Of a stretch of 64,000 nucleotides of DNA, positions 1 to 10,885 are shown piece after piece. Position 1 is the first letter of the stretch. Every line of letters begins with the position of its first letter. A program made the position numbers and the translations under genes. Below the pieces are notes generated by a model. That model saw only the letters and a list, made by a program, of their open reading frames with translations, was not told where the DNA came from and ran no database searches. The stretch is from assembly GCA_950097015.1 (NCBI GenBank), contig CATNEN010000038.1, forward strand, positions 20,682,001 through 20,746,000. The letters are read 5' to 3'. The stretch comes from Macrostomum hystrix (lineage: Eukaryota; Platyhelminthes; Macrostomidae).

Positions 1-142
1 TGTAAGTTTGTATGAAAATTAAACATTCTATTTGAATATTTGAATTGAAATGAATTGAAAAACTGAGTTTTTTACTGAAAAGGCGAGAAAATGATTATTG
101 ACAATTTATTAATTTTAGAGGCTTTAGTTAGTAGTCGAAGTA

Positions 143-330
143 AAGCTCAACTGAGCGCTGCCCAGCGGGCGACACTATATATTTGATGGATCGATATTTT
201 GGGATGGGGGGACGGCAGGTAAGAGTTGATAGCTGAGCGCGCGTGTAAGGCTCTGATTGGCTGGAGCGATCAGACACATAGGGAGGCGAAGTAAACAGTA
301 CGCACGCCTTACATTACGCTGCAGTGTAGA
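143..330 (+). repeat. Inverted partner of the 4435-4620 segment
   Basis: About 180 bases here match the reverse complement of 4435-4620, with scattered differences. Shared landmarks are CTCAACTGAGCGCTGCC at the outer edge, a TGGATCGATA block and a GATTGGCTGGAGC block (an inverted CCAAT). In each copy the TRP N-terminal homology lies about 0.7-0.9 kb further in on the same strand. The pair may therefore be the upstream region of a gene whose 5' part was duplicated in inverted orientation. A dispersed repeat is the alternative. Confidence 0.6.
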
Positions 331-1008
331 CTCACTCCTAACAAATGAATCCATCAGCTTTAGCTTGCCATGTTCGCCAAAAATTCCTGTAATTTGAGAA
401 CAAAGCTAAAATAGAACTTGAAGTAGTTCGCAAAAAATTCTCCTAAATTGTTTTTTATTACGAGTGCATTAAAGAGCTAGCGCACTGCTATGTCGCGTGG
501 TCACAATGGTCTGATAATCGAGTGTTCTCTTATTACGGTTGTTAATCTAGATTAGCCGAATCCTATGTTCATGCGAGTCTTTGGCTTCAATTTAACAGAG
601 AACGGTGTAAATCTGGGAAGCCTAAATCCATAATGTTGCTTTATACTTTTATGCATTCGAACAACAATTTATGGGTGCCTTTTCTGCTCCCTATTTATCC
701 CATTCTCACAATTTAATTGGCATCTGGAGAAAATCTTCAAACCTAAAATTTGAAACAAAGGCCACGTGTTGTCGCGAACTACATTTCTGATTGGGCATGA
801 TAGACCATATAATGAGTACATGCGCTCATTATACTTGACGGAACCTGTCAAACCGCATACACACTAGCTCGATAAAAAACTCTAAACGCAATCACAAGTA
901 TTACACTATACAGATGAATGACTCGCCAGCACTGTACTCAAGTGCTGTTTGCACTAACAAATGACAACTTAATTGTTATAATGACGTCTTAATGACGACT
1001 CTACGTCC
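331..1008. other. No gene seen between inverted repeat and pseudogene
   Basis: AT-rich sequence with no convincing coding frame or splice-flanked exon. The short minus-strand open frame at 669-851 has no coding character. Confidence 0.4.
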
Positions 1009-1283
1009 GACAGACTGAGCATCTGCGCTGACGCCAGCGAGACCGTCGCGGCCGCAGCCGACGGAGATGCCTTCGCGCGGCTCTCATCGAGCTGGCATGC
1101 TGCAGTCTGGCTCCCGACTGCTTCCGTCATCTGCTGGAGGTGACCAATCAGCAAAGCGCCAGCGATGCTGACTGCTGTCTTGTTCACTGCCTCATCATCA
1201 AGCTGTCCATTGTGCAGAGTGACATTCTCCGTTAGGAGGCCGTGAGCTTCCTGCAGCAGGTGCACGATGCAGGGCACTCGGAG
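1009..1283 (+). pseudogene. Decayed N-terminal fragment of the TRP-like gene
   Basis: On the plus strand this stretch closely matches the coding strand of the TRP-like gene at 3264-3556 (minus), covering LSICADASETVAAAADGDAF through the residues around SFLQQVHDA. Two lesions are visible. A 19-base deletion near 1083 removes the equivalent of LLSQHTS and shifts the frame. A CAG codon has become TAG near 1233. Homology stops sharply at both ends, and the 3' breakpoint is followed by a SINE-like fragment. It is a broken partial copy lying opposite to its parent about 2 kb away. The minus-strand open frame over it (969-1364) is antisense and not a gene. Confidence 0.85.
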
Positions 1284-1284
1284 A

Positions 1285-1345
1285 GGAATTGCATAGCGCT
1301 TTAGAAGTACAGCTGTGCAGTCCGTGGACTGGGAGGCCGCCACAC
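1285..1345 (-). repeat. SINE-A 3' fragment
   Basis: Contains the near-palindrome CAGTCCGTGGACTG, also seen as CAGTCCATGGACTG at 46.25, 55.7 and 63.2 kb inside tRNA-derived repeats. It directly abuts the pseudogene breakpoint. Confidence 0.5.
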
Positions 1346-1934
1346 TTACCTTAATTTCCACCACAGATGATGCTGGTACCTATCGTACATCTGTGTGAGC
1401 TGATGCAGTGGAAGAACTAATTGCCTTGCTTAAGAAATCGACTTAATTGACTTAAGGGTCATAGGACGCTATCACCATATATTACCATGCATATCGACTG
1501 ACCAAAACGATACTGCATGGTAGAAAAAAAGATCAGAACTTACGAGCTCACAAGCTTGCATGAACATGTTTGTTGTGTTAGTGAGGAAGAGCGGACTACT
1601 GCAGAACTGCAGAAGTTTATGCAGACTTTTATAAGCAGGGATTACCAGTATTTTTCTATTTGCGTTTTTTAGTAAAAATGTTATGGTTTAAAATTTATTT
1701 ATCTAGTTCGATTCAGTCGTCTAGCAGAAAAAATGAATTACTAAATTTATTGGAAAGCAAAATACTCATACTCATAGACGACTAAGCATGAAATTAAACG
1801 TCATTATCATTTTACGTGCAAAACTAAACAAGAAGCAAATATTGTGTTTCTGGGGCATCTTATCTTTCTTACCGCGATTATAATTGCGTGTGTGTTGTCC
1901 TGCTGTTTCGAAGGAACTCTATAGACTTTTATCC
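1346..1934. other. AT-rich spacer downstream of TRP-like gene
   Basis: No gene, RNA or tandem array recognised. It would contain the 3' UTR of the minus-strand TRP-like gene, but I found no canonical AATAAA on that strand close to the stop. Confidence 0.35.
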
Positions 1935-3647
1935 CTACTGCGGAACTTTCACAACGAGGACACCGGTGCGACTTTGAACTATGCTCGTCCGACTGCAGCA
2001 GCCGAGGCGTTGCCGCAGGGCAGCCAATACCCTGAATAGCTTGCTGTAGATAGCCAGCATCTGCAGCTGGCGAGCCCTCTTCAGGAGGGCCGTGTTAGAT
2101 GACAAAAATGCCAGCCGATCAGACAGGAATGCGATTAGCACATTGAAGAAGAACAGAACCAGAATAATATGAATGCCGACGTATACGAGGCCCAGTCGAT
2201 TAAGGGCCTCCGTAGACATGGAACCGCCAGTAAGAAAGCCGTAGAAACCAAGCCATATGTTGATCAACTTCAGTCCAGATGTCTGATAAAGTCCTGGCTC
2301 ACATGGTACCATGATCACGTACAGCCAGGAGCCACTGAAAGTGACTCCGCTGATGAAGAAAAACAATTTAAAAAGGAGATCCGTGAGGCACCACATCTGA
2401 AAGAAAAGACTGCTCACGAGTCCCATGTCCGACATGATTGAGATCATCCCAATGGAGGAGGAGCACAAGAAGAAAATGTCAAGACAGTCAACTACAAAAA
2501 GATCTTGTGCAAGCAGACGCTCTTCACAGCTCTGTACTTCGGGCACAAAGGATTCGATAACAAAGCACATTGGAGCCACAAAGACCCAGGACAATGGAAT
2601 GAACCATTTCAAATCAGACATCACAGTAAGCAGCACACGTTTAGTTTTGTTGCTCTCGGTTAGGACTCCAAAAGTTCCTATCATGATTCTCGACGAGTAA
2701 ACACAGCAGAGCCGAGCGATATTAACCATTGTAACCAACAGAATAATAGTAACAGTTACATCGACTGGGATGTATTTCCATTTGTACATGCTGACTAACA
2801 ACTCAATGTTGCTGCATGACTCATTGCAGTTGTCCACGTTAATCTTCCGATATATTAATGGTGAGCACAGTACCACCAAGCAGGTCCAAAGAGCTGAGGA
2901 AATACCAACATTAATCCACAGCCATTTTCGATGCCTCAACGCTACTTCACTCGACCATCGGGCAACGACTTCCGAGTCCCAGAAGTGTTTGAGTGCTGGC
3001 CTCAGCGGCTCCGTGTCCTTCGTCATGTCGGCCAGCATCGTCAGCGGGCTCGTGTCTTGTCTGTCGCCCCAGGGAAAGCTGTACTCGCTCAGGTCGACGC
3101 AGCGCACTCTCACTGCTCCCGCGTCAACCAGTCGACTGCAGTACCTGCTGCTGCGGTGCAGAATCCACTCAGCCACTGAGAACTCTCGTCTGAGCACTGC
3201 CAGCTCCAGCGCATTCAGTCCGAGCGCTTCCTTGTCCAACAGCTGAGACAGCGGCTCCGAGTGCCTTGCATCGTGCACCTGCTGCAGGAAGCTCACGGCC
3301 TCCTGACGGAGAGTGTCACTCTGCACAATGGACAGCTTGATGATGAGGCAGTGAACAGGACAGCAGTCAGCATCCCTGGCGCTTTGCTGATTGGTGACCT
3401 CCAGCAGATGACGGAAGCAGTCGAGAGCCAGACTGCAGCATGCCAGCTCGATGAGAGACGTGTGCTGCGACAGGAGCCGCGCGAAGGCATCTCCGTCGGC
3501 TGCGGCCGCGACTGTCTCGCTGGCGTCAGCGCAGATGCTCAGTTTGTCGGACGCTGAATCCAAAGAACTGATGATTCTTTGCAAGGATTGTAAATCATCA
3601 TTTCTTAGAACTTCTGTTGTCAACTCCTCCGACTCGTTTGGTTGCAT
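1935..3647 (-). CDS. TRP-family-like cation channel, single exon
   Basis: A 570-residue open frame starting at a true ATG (3647). The N-terminal ~200 residues are helical and ankyrin-like, for example LGLNALELAVLRREFSVAEW near residues 142-161. A channel-like region with several hydrophobic segments follows from about residue 240. The last segment, ending in FFFNVLIAFLSDRL, resembles the S6 helix of TRP channels (consensus N-L-L-I-A-M-x-x). It is preceded by a pore-loop-like GFLTGGSMSTEALNRLG, and a basic tail follows. TRP channels conduct cations across membranes and act in sensory signalling. At 570 residues it is short and has few ankyrin repeats for TRPA or TRPV, so the subfamily is unassigned. 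It has no introns, unlike most genes here, so it may be a retrocopy. Its 5' part has a broken inverted duplicate at 1009-1283. Confidence 0.75.
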   Translation of the reverse strand: MQPNESEELTTEVLRNDDLQSLQRIISSLDSASDKLSICADASETVAAAADGDAFARLLSQHTSLIELACCSLALDCFRHLLEVTNQQSARDADCCPVHCLIIKLSIVQSDTLRQEAVSFLQQVHDARHSEPLSQLLDKEALGLNALELAVLRREFSVAEWILHRSSRYCSRLVDAGAVRVRCVDLSEYSFPWGDRQDTSPLTMLADMTKDTEPLRPALKHFWDSEVVARWSSEVALRHRKWLWINVGISSALWTCLVVLCSPLIYRKINVDNCNESCSNIELLVSMYKWKYIPVDVTVTIILLVTMVNIARLCCVYSSRIMIGTFGVLTESNKTKRVLLTVMSDLKWFIPLSWVFVAPMCFVIESFVPEVQSCEERLLAQDLFVVDCLDIFFLCSSSIGMISIMSDMGLVSSLFFQMWCLTDLLFKLFFFISGVTFSGSWLYVIMVPCEPGLYQTSGLKLINIWLGFYGFLTGGSMSTEALNRLGLVYVGIHIILVLFFFNVLIAFLSDRLAFLSSNTALLKRARQLQMLAIYSKLFRVLAALRQRLGCCSRTSIVQSRTGVLVVKVPQ

Positions 3648-4434
3648 GGCTAAATGATCGATGTTGGTCGCCTATCCATTTTAGAAATATTTTAGTCGAT
3701 GGCTTTTGCTTTTATAAGGATAATGTTTCAAAAAGAAAAGAATTCTAATTTCAACCGTTCATTTTCTTTTGTCTGTCGTATATCCACTCTTTGTTTAATT
3801 TTTGGTCAGTCCTATGACAACATGTAAGACTGCATGCCGTGGAAGGGTTGAATAAGAAAGCTATTTGACGGTTCTTCAGTTGCGTGATTCGCCTCAGGCC
3901 CTTGTTGAGCTAGCGGTGTCTCCATTTGAATCGAAACAGATGACTGGGAACATCTAGGTATTTTTCTGGGTGTGGCGTTAGACTTTATTTATACCGCTAC
4001 ATGTCGATGTCAAATGCTTTTTAAATTCTTAAAAATTCTTCAAATTCTTAAAAAAAGGGTATAGTAGTTGAATTTTGTAAAACTACTTTATCATAGAGTG
4101 GTTACCACAAAAAGTTACTGACTGGGCCGAGTTCCGAACCTTGTCAACTTTTTTTATTACTCAGAAATACAAAATTAGGTAAATTCAAGCTAGGTAAATT
4201 AAAAGTTCTCAGCATTAAAAACTACAGTCGAATCAGAAGACCTTAAGGGTTATATTACTGATAAAATACATACTCCATGAAACCGAGTGCCATTAGGAGT
4301 ATACTTGCTGGCTAATGGAGCTTCGTCTACGAGCGTAATTATACTGTTGCTTGCAGGAAATATGCAAGCTCTTCGTGTTTATGTGGCAGCACTTTTGCTT
4401 CCACGCTACTTCCAATTTTTGTGCAATTCAGCAT
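3648..4434. other. Upstream region of the TRP-like gene
   Basis: About 790 bases of AT-rich, apparently noncoding sequence between the TRP-like start codon and the inverted repeat. Any promoter should lie here or in the repeat. I see no clear TATA box placed to support a start site. Confidence 0.35.
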
Positions 4435-4620
4435 AATTCCTGTAAGACTTGCGTACTTGTACTTCGCCCCGCATTGCGTCAGCTTGCTCCAGCCAATCAA
4501 TACCTCTTACGTCTTGTGCGCGCACTCAGCACTTTCAACTCTCACCTGTCGTACCCCCACCCCAATTATCGATCCATTAAATATATATTGTCGCCCGCGG
4601 GGCAGCGCTCAGTTGAGCAT
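4435..4620 (-). repeat. Inverted partner of the 143-330 segment
   Basis: Reverse-complement match to 143-330. With that copy it brackets the TRP-like gene and its pseudogene fragment. It lies about 790 bases upstream of the TRP-like start codon and carries a CCAAT-type block and an AT-rich TATATAT stretch, so it could be promoter-proximal. Confidence 0.6.
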
Positions 4621-5454
4621 ATTTTCGACCACAAATCAAAGACTCTACAATTCCTTAAAAAGTATTGTCTATGGTCGAAAATGTGGATTTTGCCTCCACA
4701 CCGGAATTGTGCGGCTTCGGCAAAATTGACTATGTTACAAGAGCTACATAAACGTCTTAAAAGTTCTATTGGACAAATGCGTTTTTTTGTCTATGGCTGG
4801 CTTAGTTCAGGAAAATTAAGCTTTTAGTAATCAGAACCACTGATACTATATTTATATAGTAACTTATTCCTCTATTCCCATCTTTATTAACAATCGTAAA
4901 TAATAGAATCTGTGATCAGAACTGAATAAATTTTACCATAGACTATGGTCAAGATAGAAAGTTTTATTTTGTTAAATGCCTTGTTTTTAGCCTTTCAATC
5001 GTCTTGATTTGAGTGATTTAATTTTATTTGCAGAAAACTTAAATATAGGCTGCACAAGCCATCAGGGTAGATGTGAAATTGGGGAACTAGGCAGCGTTGT
5101 GCATTAAAACAGCGCACAAAGCGTAGGGTTCTAGAAAGTTTGGGCATGACTTGTTTACGCGTAGTTCTAGAATTTTCGTCATCCATCTTTCTAGAGCTTT
5201 ATTTCGCGCGTATAAATAAACGAACCAATATCCTTAAAGGTCAAGACTGAACTTTCGGCGTGACTCAGTCACTAATTGTCTCGCTAATGCGATTAGTGAC
5301 TAATGCGATTAATGCGATCCGTATTATTAATTTCCATAACGGTACAGACAGACTGGTTAGGGACTGGCCCACACCTTTGTCAGCAGCGAATATTAGCTTC
5401 AACTGATGTGACGACTAAACATTCCGGGCCCCGACGTTAACAATAGCTAAATTA
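4621..5454. other. Noncoding, with CCATAGAC inverted motifs
   Basis: No gene recognised. The word GTCTATGGT near 4668 and ACCATAGACTATGGT near 4937 are in inverted orientation about 270 bases apart. Related words occur at 43.65, 52.16, 63.43 and 63.62 kb, so this may be a small foldback element. The boundaries are not secure. Confidence 0.3.
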
Positions 5455-5570
5455 GGACGAGGGCTGTGGGCGCACTATTTGGTTTGATAGTATGACCCGA
5501 AGCCTGCGACGGAGAGGCAATTCAGCCGCCCATTCCGCTGACTCCTGAGCACACATGCACACAGATACTT
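5455..5570 (-). repeat. SINE-B, truncated and diverged copy
   Basis: Matches the 3' half of the SINE-B copies at 26.4, 48.7 and 50.4 kb, including the block with GCTGACTCCTGAGCACACA. The tRNA-like head is missing. Confidence 0.6.
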
Positions 5571-6269
5571 AAATATAATGATAATAGCATTATTAAAGAT
5601 GACACAACAAAGACTGGGCTACTGCCTTCAGGCCGTAGTTCTTTATGCGCTGCCCTTGAAAATTCACATTTTTAAAAACACTTTCTGTTGAAATTCCCGA
5701 TGAATTATTGCACAATACTTTTTACATCTTTATTATTCCTCACGTTTTGTTAGCTTGCATACAAATTGCAATTAAATTGTTAATAAAAACCAGCACGTTT
5801 GCGTGCACCGCAATAAAAAAAAATTCTGACATTCTTGTCGTCAGTTTCTGGCTTAAATTTAGGAATTTGAGCCAAACTTGCGCTGAAACTTAATTTGGGC
5901 TTCAGTTTCGCCAGGTAGACTTTTTTGCGATGATCAATGCTTTGGCAGTAATTGCCAGATGCAGCATTGCTTGTGAAGCGATGTTTGCGTAAGCAAGTGC
6001 ACTAATACTGCTGTAACCTGCAGGTTAAATAATCAATGTGCACACATCACTCACTTTGCGAAACTTGCAGGATGGATCAATTAGGCTCAGCCAACATATG
6101 CAGCGCATGCAGCTGATTGTCTGACGCAAGGCATTGTCTGACAACATATAACCTGGCGTTGTCATGGAAACTGTGACACAGTTAACCGTATTTAAGTCAG
6201 GCGTGTGTTAGGAAAGTAACTCAAATCAAGCTTTTACTGACAGCACACAAAACTAAGCTTTTTCACCTA
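5571..6269. other. Spacer and probable promoter region of DEG/ENaC gene
   Basis: AT-rich, with no coding exon recognised. A TATTTAAG box near 6189 is a possible core promoter element about 120 bases before the start codon (inference). A pyrimidine-rich tract ending in CAG near 6277 could be a cis or trans 3' splice site. Confidence 0.3.
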
Positions 6270-6305
6270 ATGTCCCAGTACCATTGGCTTCCCAGCCGCA
6301 GGTAG
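6270..6305 (+). promoter_or_regulatory. Short upstream open reading frame
   Basis: ATG at 6270 opens an 11-codon frame ending in TAG at 6303-6305, six bases before the DEG/ENaC start codon and in another frame. If present in the mRNA it could reduce translation of the channel. It would be removed if the CAG near 6277 is a splice acceptor. Confidence 0.35.
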
Positions 6306-6310
6306 CAGAG

Positions 6311-7999
6311 ATGACTGACACACGACTGCCTTTGTCAGAGATTGTGAGGGAGGCCGTGGCCAACTCAACAGCTCACGCCATCTGCAGGGTGGCCCCCGCT
6401 AGTCGAAGCGCAGCTCTGAGGCTTTTCTGGCTGCTGGCGTTTCTCAGCTTCTTGGGCCTGATGCTCAACAGCTGCGTAGCCTACGTGGCGCGACTCAACT
6501 CTCCCAAGGTGCAGTCCGAGTTCCAGGCGGAGAAGGTTCGCTTTGAGTTTCCGGACGTATATTTCTGCAACAGCCTGCAGGCAGCCGGATCTTTCATTTA
6601 CCTGTTGAACAAGTCCGAGGCCGACCAGGTTAATGTTCCTTTCAGTGCTGCTCAAGCCAAATTCGATCAAGTGCTCAAATCCCTGAATGCATCGGAGTCT
6701 GAATATTCTACTTTGAGCGAACTCAAGCTTCTCAGCTCGATTCAGTCACTAAAGTACAAACTTCTCGCAGACATTGTGGGCCAGAGAAAGCTGCAGACAT
6801 TCTACGGCAACTTTGGCATCTTCACGGCAGGCTCAGAGAGTCTGCTCAGGTCACCTGTTGCGGTTGAAACCCTGTACCATCCTAACCACCTGAAGTGTTT
6901 CAAGCTAGCTTTAACTCCCACTGAGCTGGCAAAGATGCAAGACACCAACAGCAGGCTGAAGCTGAACCTGCTGCTCGACCCGTACTTCTACCAGTTTGAT
7001 AAATTTGGTTTGTTGTCACCTGGCAATAGCCGGCTGCCAAACTCGATGGTTTTAATATCCGGCCATCCGACTTACATCTACCCATTCGACTGGGACCTGG
7101 AGAACCCATTGGGATTCGACAGAGGCAGCGGCATGTACCTCTACCTGACCTCCAGAGGTCAGTATCCGTCGCGGCTGACCTCCACGGTGATTAGCTTGGC
7201 ACCTGGCAGGGCATACGACCTGGCAATTTCAATGAGAGACGCCCATATGACTCCCGAAGACTTCCCCAACCAGTGCATCGATCAGCACGATCCGGCTCTG
7301 TTCCTGAACCCGTACAGCGGCTCAGCGGACGCATTCAGCTACAGCGAGGCCCACTGCTACTACTCTGAGATCGCCAGAGACATGCAGCAGAGGTACAACT
7401 GCAGCCCTAAGCCTGATCCGACACCTTGGCAATTCAGACACCTGGCCCTGTGCCTGAACCTCACGGCTGCTGGGACTGTGGAAAATATTCATAGAAACAT
7501 GAAGGCGGCAGTGAAGGCTCGTCTGGATGCGGACAGCGGCAGCAACACTTGGGATCAGGCCTGCGCTGGCAAGCGGCTCTGCAGGCGTCGCACCTACTCT
7601 GTGACGTCATCATTTGGACTATGGCCCAATCAGGCCAGTCTGATTCGGCTGGTTGATAACATCATGAGATCGCTGCTCGATGGCGTGGATCCAGAGGATT
7701 TCCGATCAATCGAAACCGGCGTGAAAACAATCAAGGAGGCTAACGCAAGTAAAATATCCGATTTGGAGGATGGGATCTCGAGCTACTTCAAGAGGGCAGC
7801 TGTCAGTGTCACGCTGAGAGCGGAAGCCACGCACAGCTCGCTGACTACATTCAGGCTGGACTATCGGCTCACGCAGTTCATCGCGGACATTGGGAGCGCT
7901 CTTGGCTTGTACCTCGGGTGCTCCCTGCTCACAGTTTTCGAGCTGTTTGAACTTCTCCACGATGTTCTTAGTCGAGCTAACATTAAAGATGTTTTTTAA
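6311..7999 (+). CDS. DEG/ENaC-family sodium channel, single exon
   Basis: 562 residues from the ATG at 6311; the frame is open further upstream only from a TTG. Architecture is that of degenerin/epithelial sodium channels: short cytoplasmic N terminus, TM1 about residues 37-59, a large extracellular loop with many cysteines and N-glycosylation sequons, and TM2 about 525-550. The segment before and in TM2, ending in GLYLGCSLLTVFELFELL, matches the family signature with the G-x-S selectivity motif as Gly536-Cys537-Ser538. The pre-TM1 His-Gly gating motif appears as His22-Ala23 (STAHA). Family members are trimeric Na+ channels at the plasma membrane, gated by ligands, protons or force. There are no introns. 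AATAAA overlaps the stop codon. Confidence 0.9.
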   Translation: MTDTRLPLSEIVREAVANSTAHAICRVAPASRSAALRLFWLLAFLSFLGLMLNSCVAYVARLNSPKVQSEFQAEKVRFEFPDVYFCNSLQAAGSFIYLLNKSEADQVNVPFSAAQAKFDQVLKSLNASESEYSTLSELKLLSSIQSLKYKLLADIVGQRKLQTFYGNFGIFTAGSESLLRSPVAVETLYHPNHLKCFKLALTPTELAKMQDTNSRLKLNLLLDPYFYQFDKFGLLSPGNSRLPNSMVLISGHPTYIYPFDWDLENPLGFDRGSGMYLYLTSRGQYPSRLTSTVISLAPGRAYDLAISMRDAHMTPEDFPNQCIDQHDPALFLNPYSGSADAFSYSEAHCYYSEIARDMQQRYNCSPKPDPTPWQFRHLALCLNLTAAGTVENIHRNMKAAVKARLDADSGSNTWDQACAGKRLCRRRTYSVTSSFGLWPNQASLIRLVDNIMRSLLDGVDPEDFRSIETGVKTIKEANASKISDLEDGISSYFKRAAVSVTLRAEATHSSLTTFRLDYRLTQFIADIGSALGLYLGCSLLTVFELFELLHDVLSRANIKDVF

Positions 8000-8004
8000 A
8001 TAAA
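7999..8004 (+). terminator. Polyadenylation signal of DEG/ENaC gene
   Basis: AATAAA begins at the last base of the TAA stop codon, implying a very short 3' UTR. Confidence 0.5.
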
Positions 8005-10330
8005 CAGGATGCGACTGCTTGATTTAATTCGCAGTTGTGCGAATTTGCGACTGTTTGGTGAGCGAGAAGCTAGAAGCGACGTCTTACGCGTAGATTTTAA
8101 GGGGTATTGATTCTTTAGAATAATGTATTGCCCTGTCCTTTTCGCTTCCCATGGCCTATGACTATCCCCAGTGACCTAAAGTGTCGATGTTTTTTTTCTT
8201 TAGAGTCCTGACTTATATTTGCTTTTTCCAAGTCAAATTTCACCCACCTCCCTTCTTCAATTGCGTGTATAGTAATAAATCTATTAATATACTTTTCCCA
8301 CTTAACTCCCTCCCTTAAAGGCGGGACATGCATCAAGCAACTGTAGCGATACTGATGAAATACTTAGTTGTTCATCTTGCTTCTGAGTCTGAAAATACTC
8401 TTCAAGTATTCAACAACTGAAAAACACGTCAAAGCAAGCACACTTTTTATTTTCATACCTAGCAAATCTATGTTTAGACCATTCGAACAGCATGTTTTTA
8501 AGGTGAGTTTGGCTTCAGAGTGTGACATATTCTCGGCTTGAGAATTCGTGGTATTGCAGGTATTATTATTTGTTTAAAATAAAAACATTTTGAAAAAACT
8601 TGTCGTCGTCTGCCTGACGGTGCATGAATCTGAAATTGCATTATTGCTTCCAGCAGTATATTCCGCCGATTCCGGCTTCAAATAGCTTTTGCGGGAGTGT
8701 GGAAGTAGTTAAAGACGAAATCTAAGTAAGCAAAGAAAAACTGTCTCAGAATATTTTTTAAATACCCGATTGATTATTTTTTATTACCGTTGGCCTACGA
8801 TATAGGGCAGATCTAGTGCTCCTTTATGTTTTTAAATAATATAATTATATGTTTATAAACATATGTTTAAAATATGTTTAAAAAATAATTTTTTTAAGTT
8901 AGGCTACTTTTAACTAGGATCAGGCCTTCTATACCTTTTGAAAAGGCCTACCTTTTAAATTTAAATTTCTATCAAATACCATTCTTTTTCAACTTCGGCC
9001 CCTAGCTTCCATATGACCAAAGCAATTATCAATACCATTACATTATGTAATGTACCCCTTAATTCAATATGATTATTAGTCTTTCTTTCTTACTCAATTG
9101 GTCTCTAGTATATGAGTTTTTCAAAGCAACCCTAAATTTTAGAGAATTAGTTAACAATGATTAGGCCCTAATGAACTCAATTCCAATCTGATTTACAATT
9201 ACACAGCTTACAGCTATTTACAATTATGGGTTTTATGTAGAATATGATATGCTCAAGCCTTTTTATTTTCCTTTAGCAGAATCTCCCTCTAATTTAGTGG
9301 AAACATGTTTCTCTAATGTACCCCCTTTACACGTTTCAGATGGCTTTTGCAATTGACTGTTGGCCCTAAATAGTAAATTGATGTCTATACAACATCTATT
9401 TATTAAGCTATGGAATAGGTATGGCTTTGCCACTTCTTTAAAGCCAAAAGAATTATATTGTAAACAAATAAACACGTCTATGTCTTGTCTTGTCAGCATA
9501 GTAATCCTATTCAACATAAAATTTAAATTTAATACTTTGGTACTGAGTGTTAATAGAAGATATATATTATATATATTCCATGGTGTAGATAACAAAAAAA
9601 TTAACTAGACCCTATATGCTTTTAGAATTTTTAGGCCCCCATAATCCATAAAAAAAATAAAAAATGTTCTTGCATTTTTTATGTTTTCCAAGTCAAATCT
9701 ATCTGGATCACAGCCCTTTAAGTTTATGGGGCTGTAAAAGCAACTAAAATGTTGATCAAAAAATTGTTATAACTTTTTTATTGCTTGACCAATTTTGATG
9801 TGTGTAGGTATATTTTAACTCAGACAAGCAAGATCTATAACACAGGAAAAAACAAAAATTTGGAATTTTTTTTCTCACTGGAGCCTAACATAAATGGAAA
9901 GTCTTCTGGTGTCTTGACTTACTTGACTTAGCTACAAGGCAGTCCAAAAACTTAGTAAGGAAATAGCAGTCACCAATTAATTATATTAATTGTTGATGTA
10001 TCCATTTTGTTGCTCTTTGCTGCTTTTCTGTCAAGTGGTGCTAAAATTCTTGACAATTCTGAAACAGAGTTGGCAACCTAGACTTTCTAGACTTTAGTAG
10101 AGAATCCTTTTGCTTCTTATTATGTTTGTATATATCTCACTACATGTGATGTTCCAAACTATGTTTAGAATTGCTCATTTAGTTTTGTTCCAAGTGATCA
10201 AAAAGAATGACCAGAGCAAAGCCTGTTTTCCCCCAAAAGTCACATGCTGTTCTTCAAGCATACCATTTATGTATTCTGCTCACCATGCTTGGCCAGTAGA
10301 ACCACAGTTTGGAAAACTAAGAATATATTT
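8005..10330. other. AT-rich intergenic DNA
   Basis: No gene, array or structured RNA recognised in 2.3 kb. Open frames here are short and lack coding character. Confidence 0.4.
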
Positions 10331-10515
10331 TTAACTTAGATGCTTAGTAAGGAAGTTAAATATAGGCTTGATAGATTTGGCATTCAAATCATAGATTTGA
10401 CATACAAGCTCTGTCAGCAGCTCTTGATACACCCAGACATTCTCCAAAGCTGATTCAATACTCTTGGACACTTTGTCATCTGCTTTTTGGTCATCTTGAT
10501 GGAAGTGTCCAGGGT
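10331..10515 (-). CDS. Possible isolated terminal exon
   Basis: On the minus strand a pyrimidine-rich acceptor ending CTCTTAG at 10516 precedes 61 in-frame codons and a stop at 10331. The peptide (including ALENVWVYQELLTELVCQIY) has protein-like composition. I found no partner exon upstream and recognise no family. It may be a gene relic or part of a decayed transposon. Confidence 0.25.
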
Positions 10516-10885
10516 CTAAGAGGGTAGATGATGGAGTGACCAAGACTTAAGACTTAGAATTTGTCATCTCTATTATTTATGTCAGGGTGCATGTCCAACC
10601 AATGCCAGCAAGCCTATAGGTTTATATTTATATATTTGCATGTCTTTACTTATAAATTTATTTTCCATTTTGAGGTGCCAAGGCACACATTTCACACAAA
10701 AACATTAGCTTGACATAATACTGCAAAAACCTTGTAGAATCAGTACAACAATAGTATAATCTCCTTTCTGTAATGATCTACCTTTGTATGTCTGCACTTT
10801 AACTAGAGCCAATTATTTGGAATCAACTGTACTGTTTAACAAACTGCCTAATTGCTGGCTTAAAAAATACTAGTGTTAGGTTAAG

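Noticed and set aside
969-1364. 131-codon minus-strand frame near the TRP-like gene
   Set aside because: Antisense to a plus-strand pseudogene copy of the TRP N-terminus; a matching antisense frame exists over the true gene at 3261-3557.
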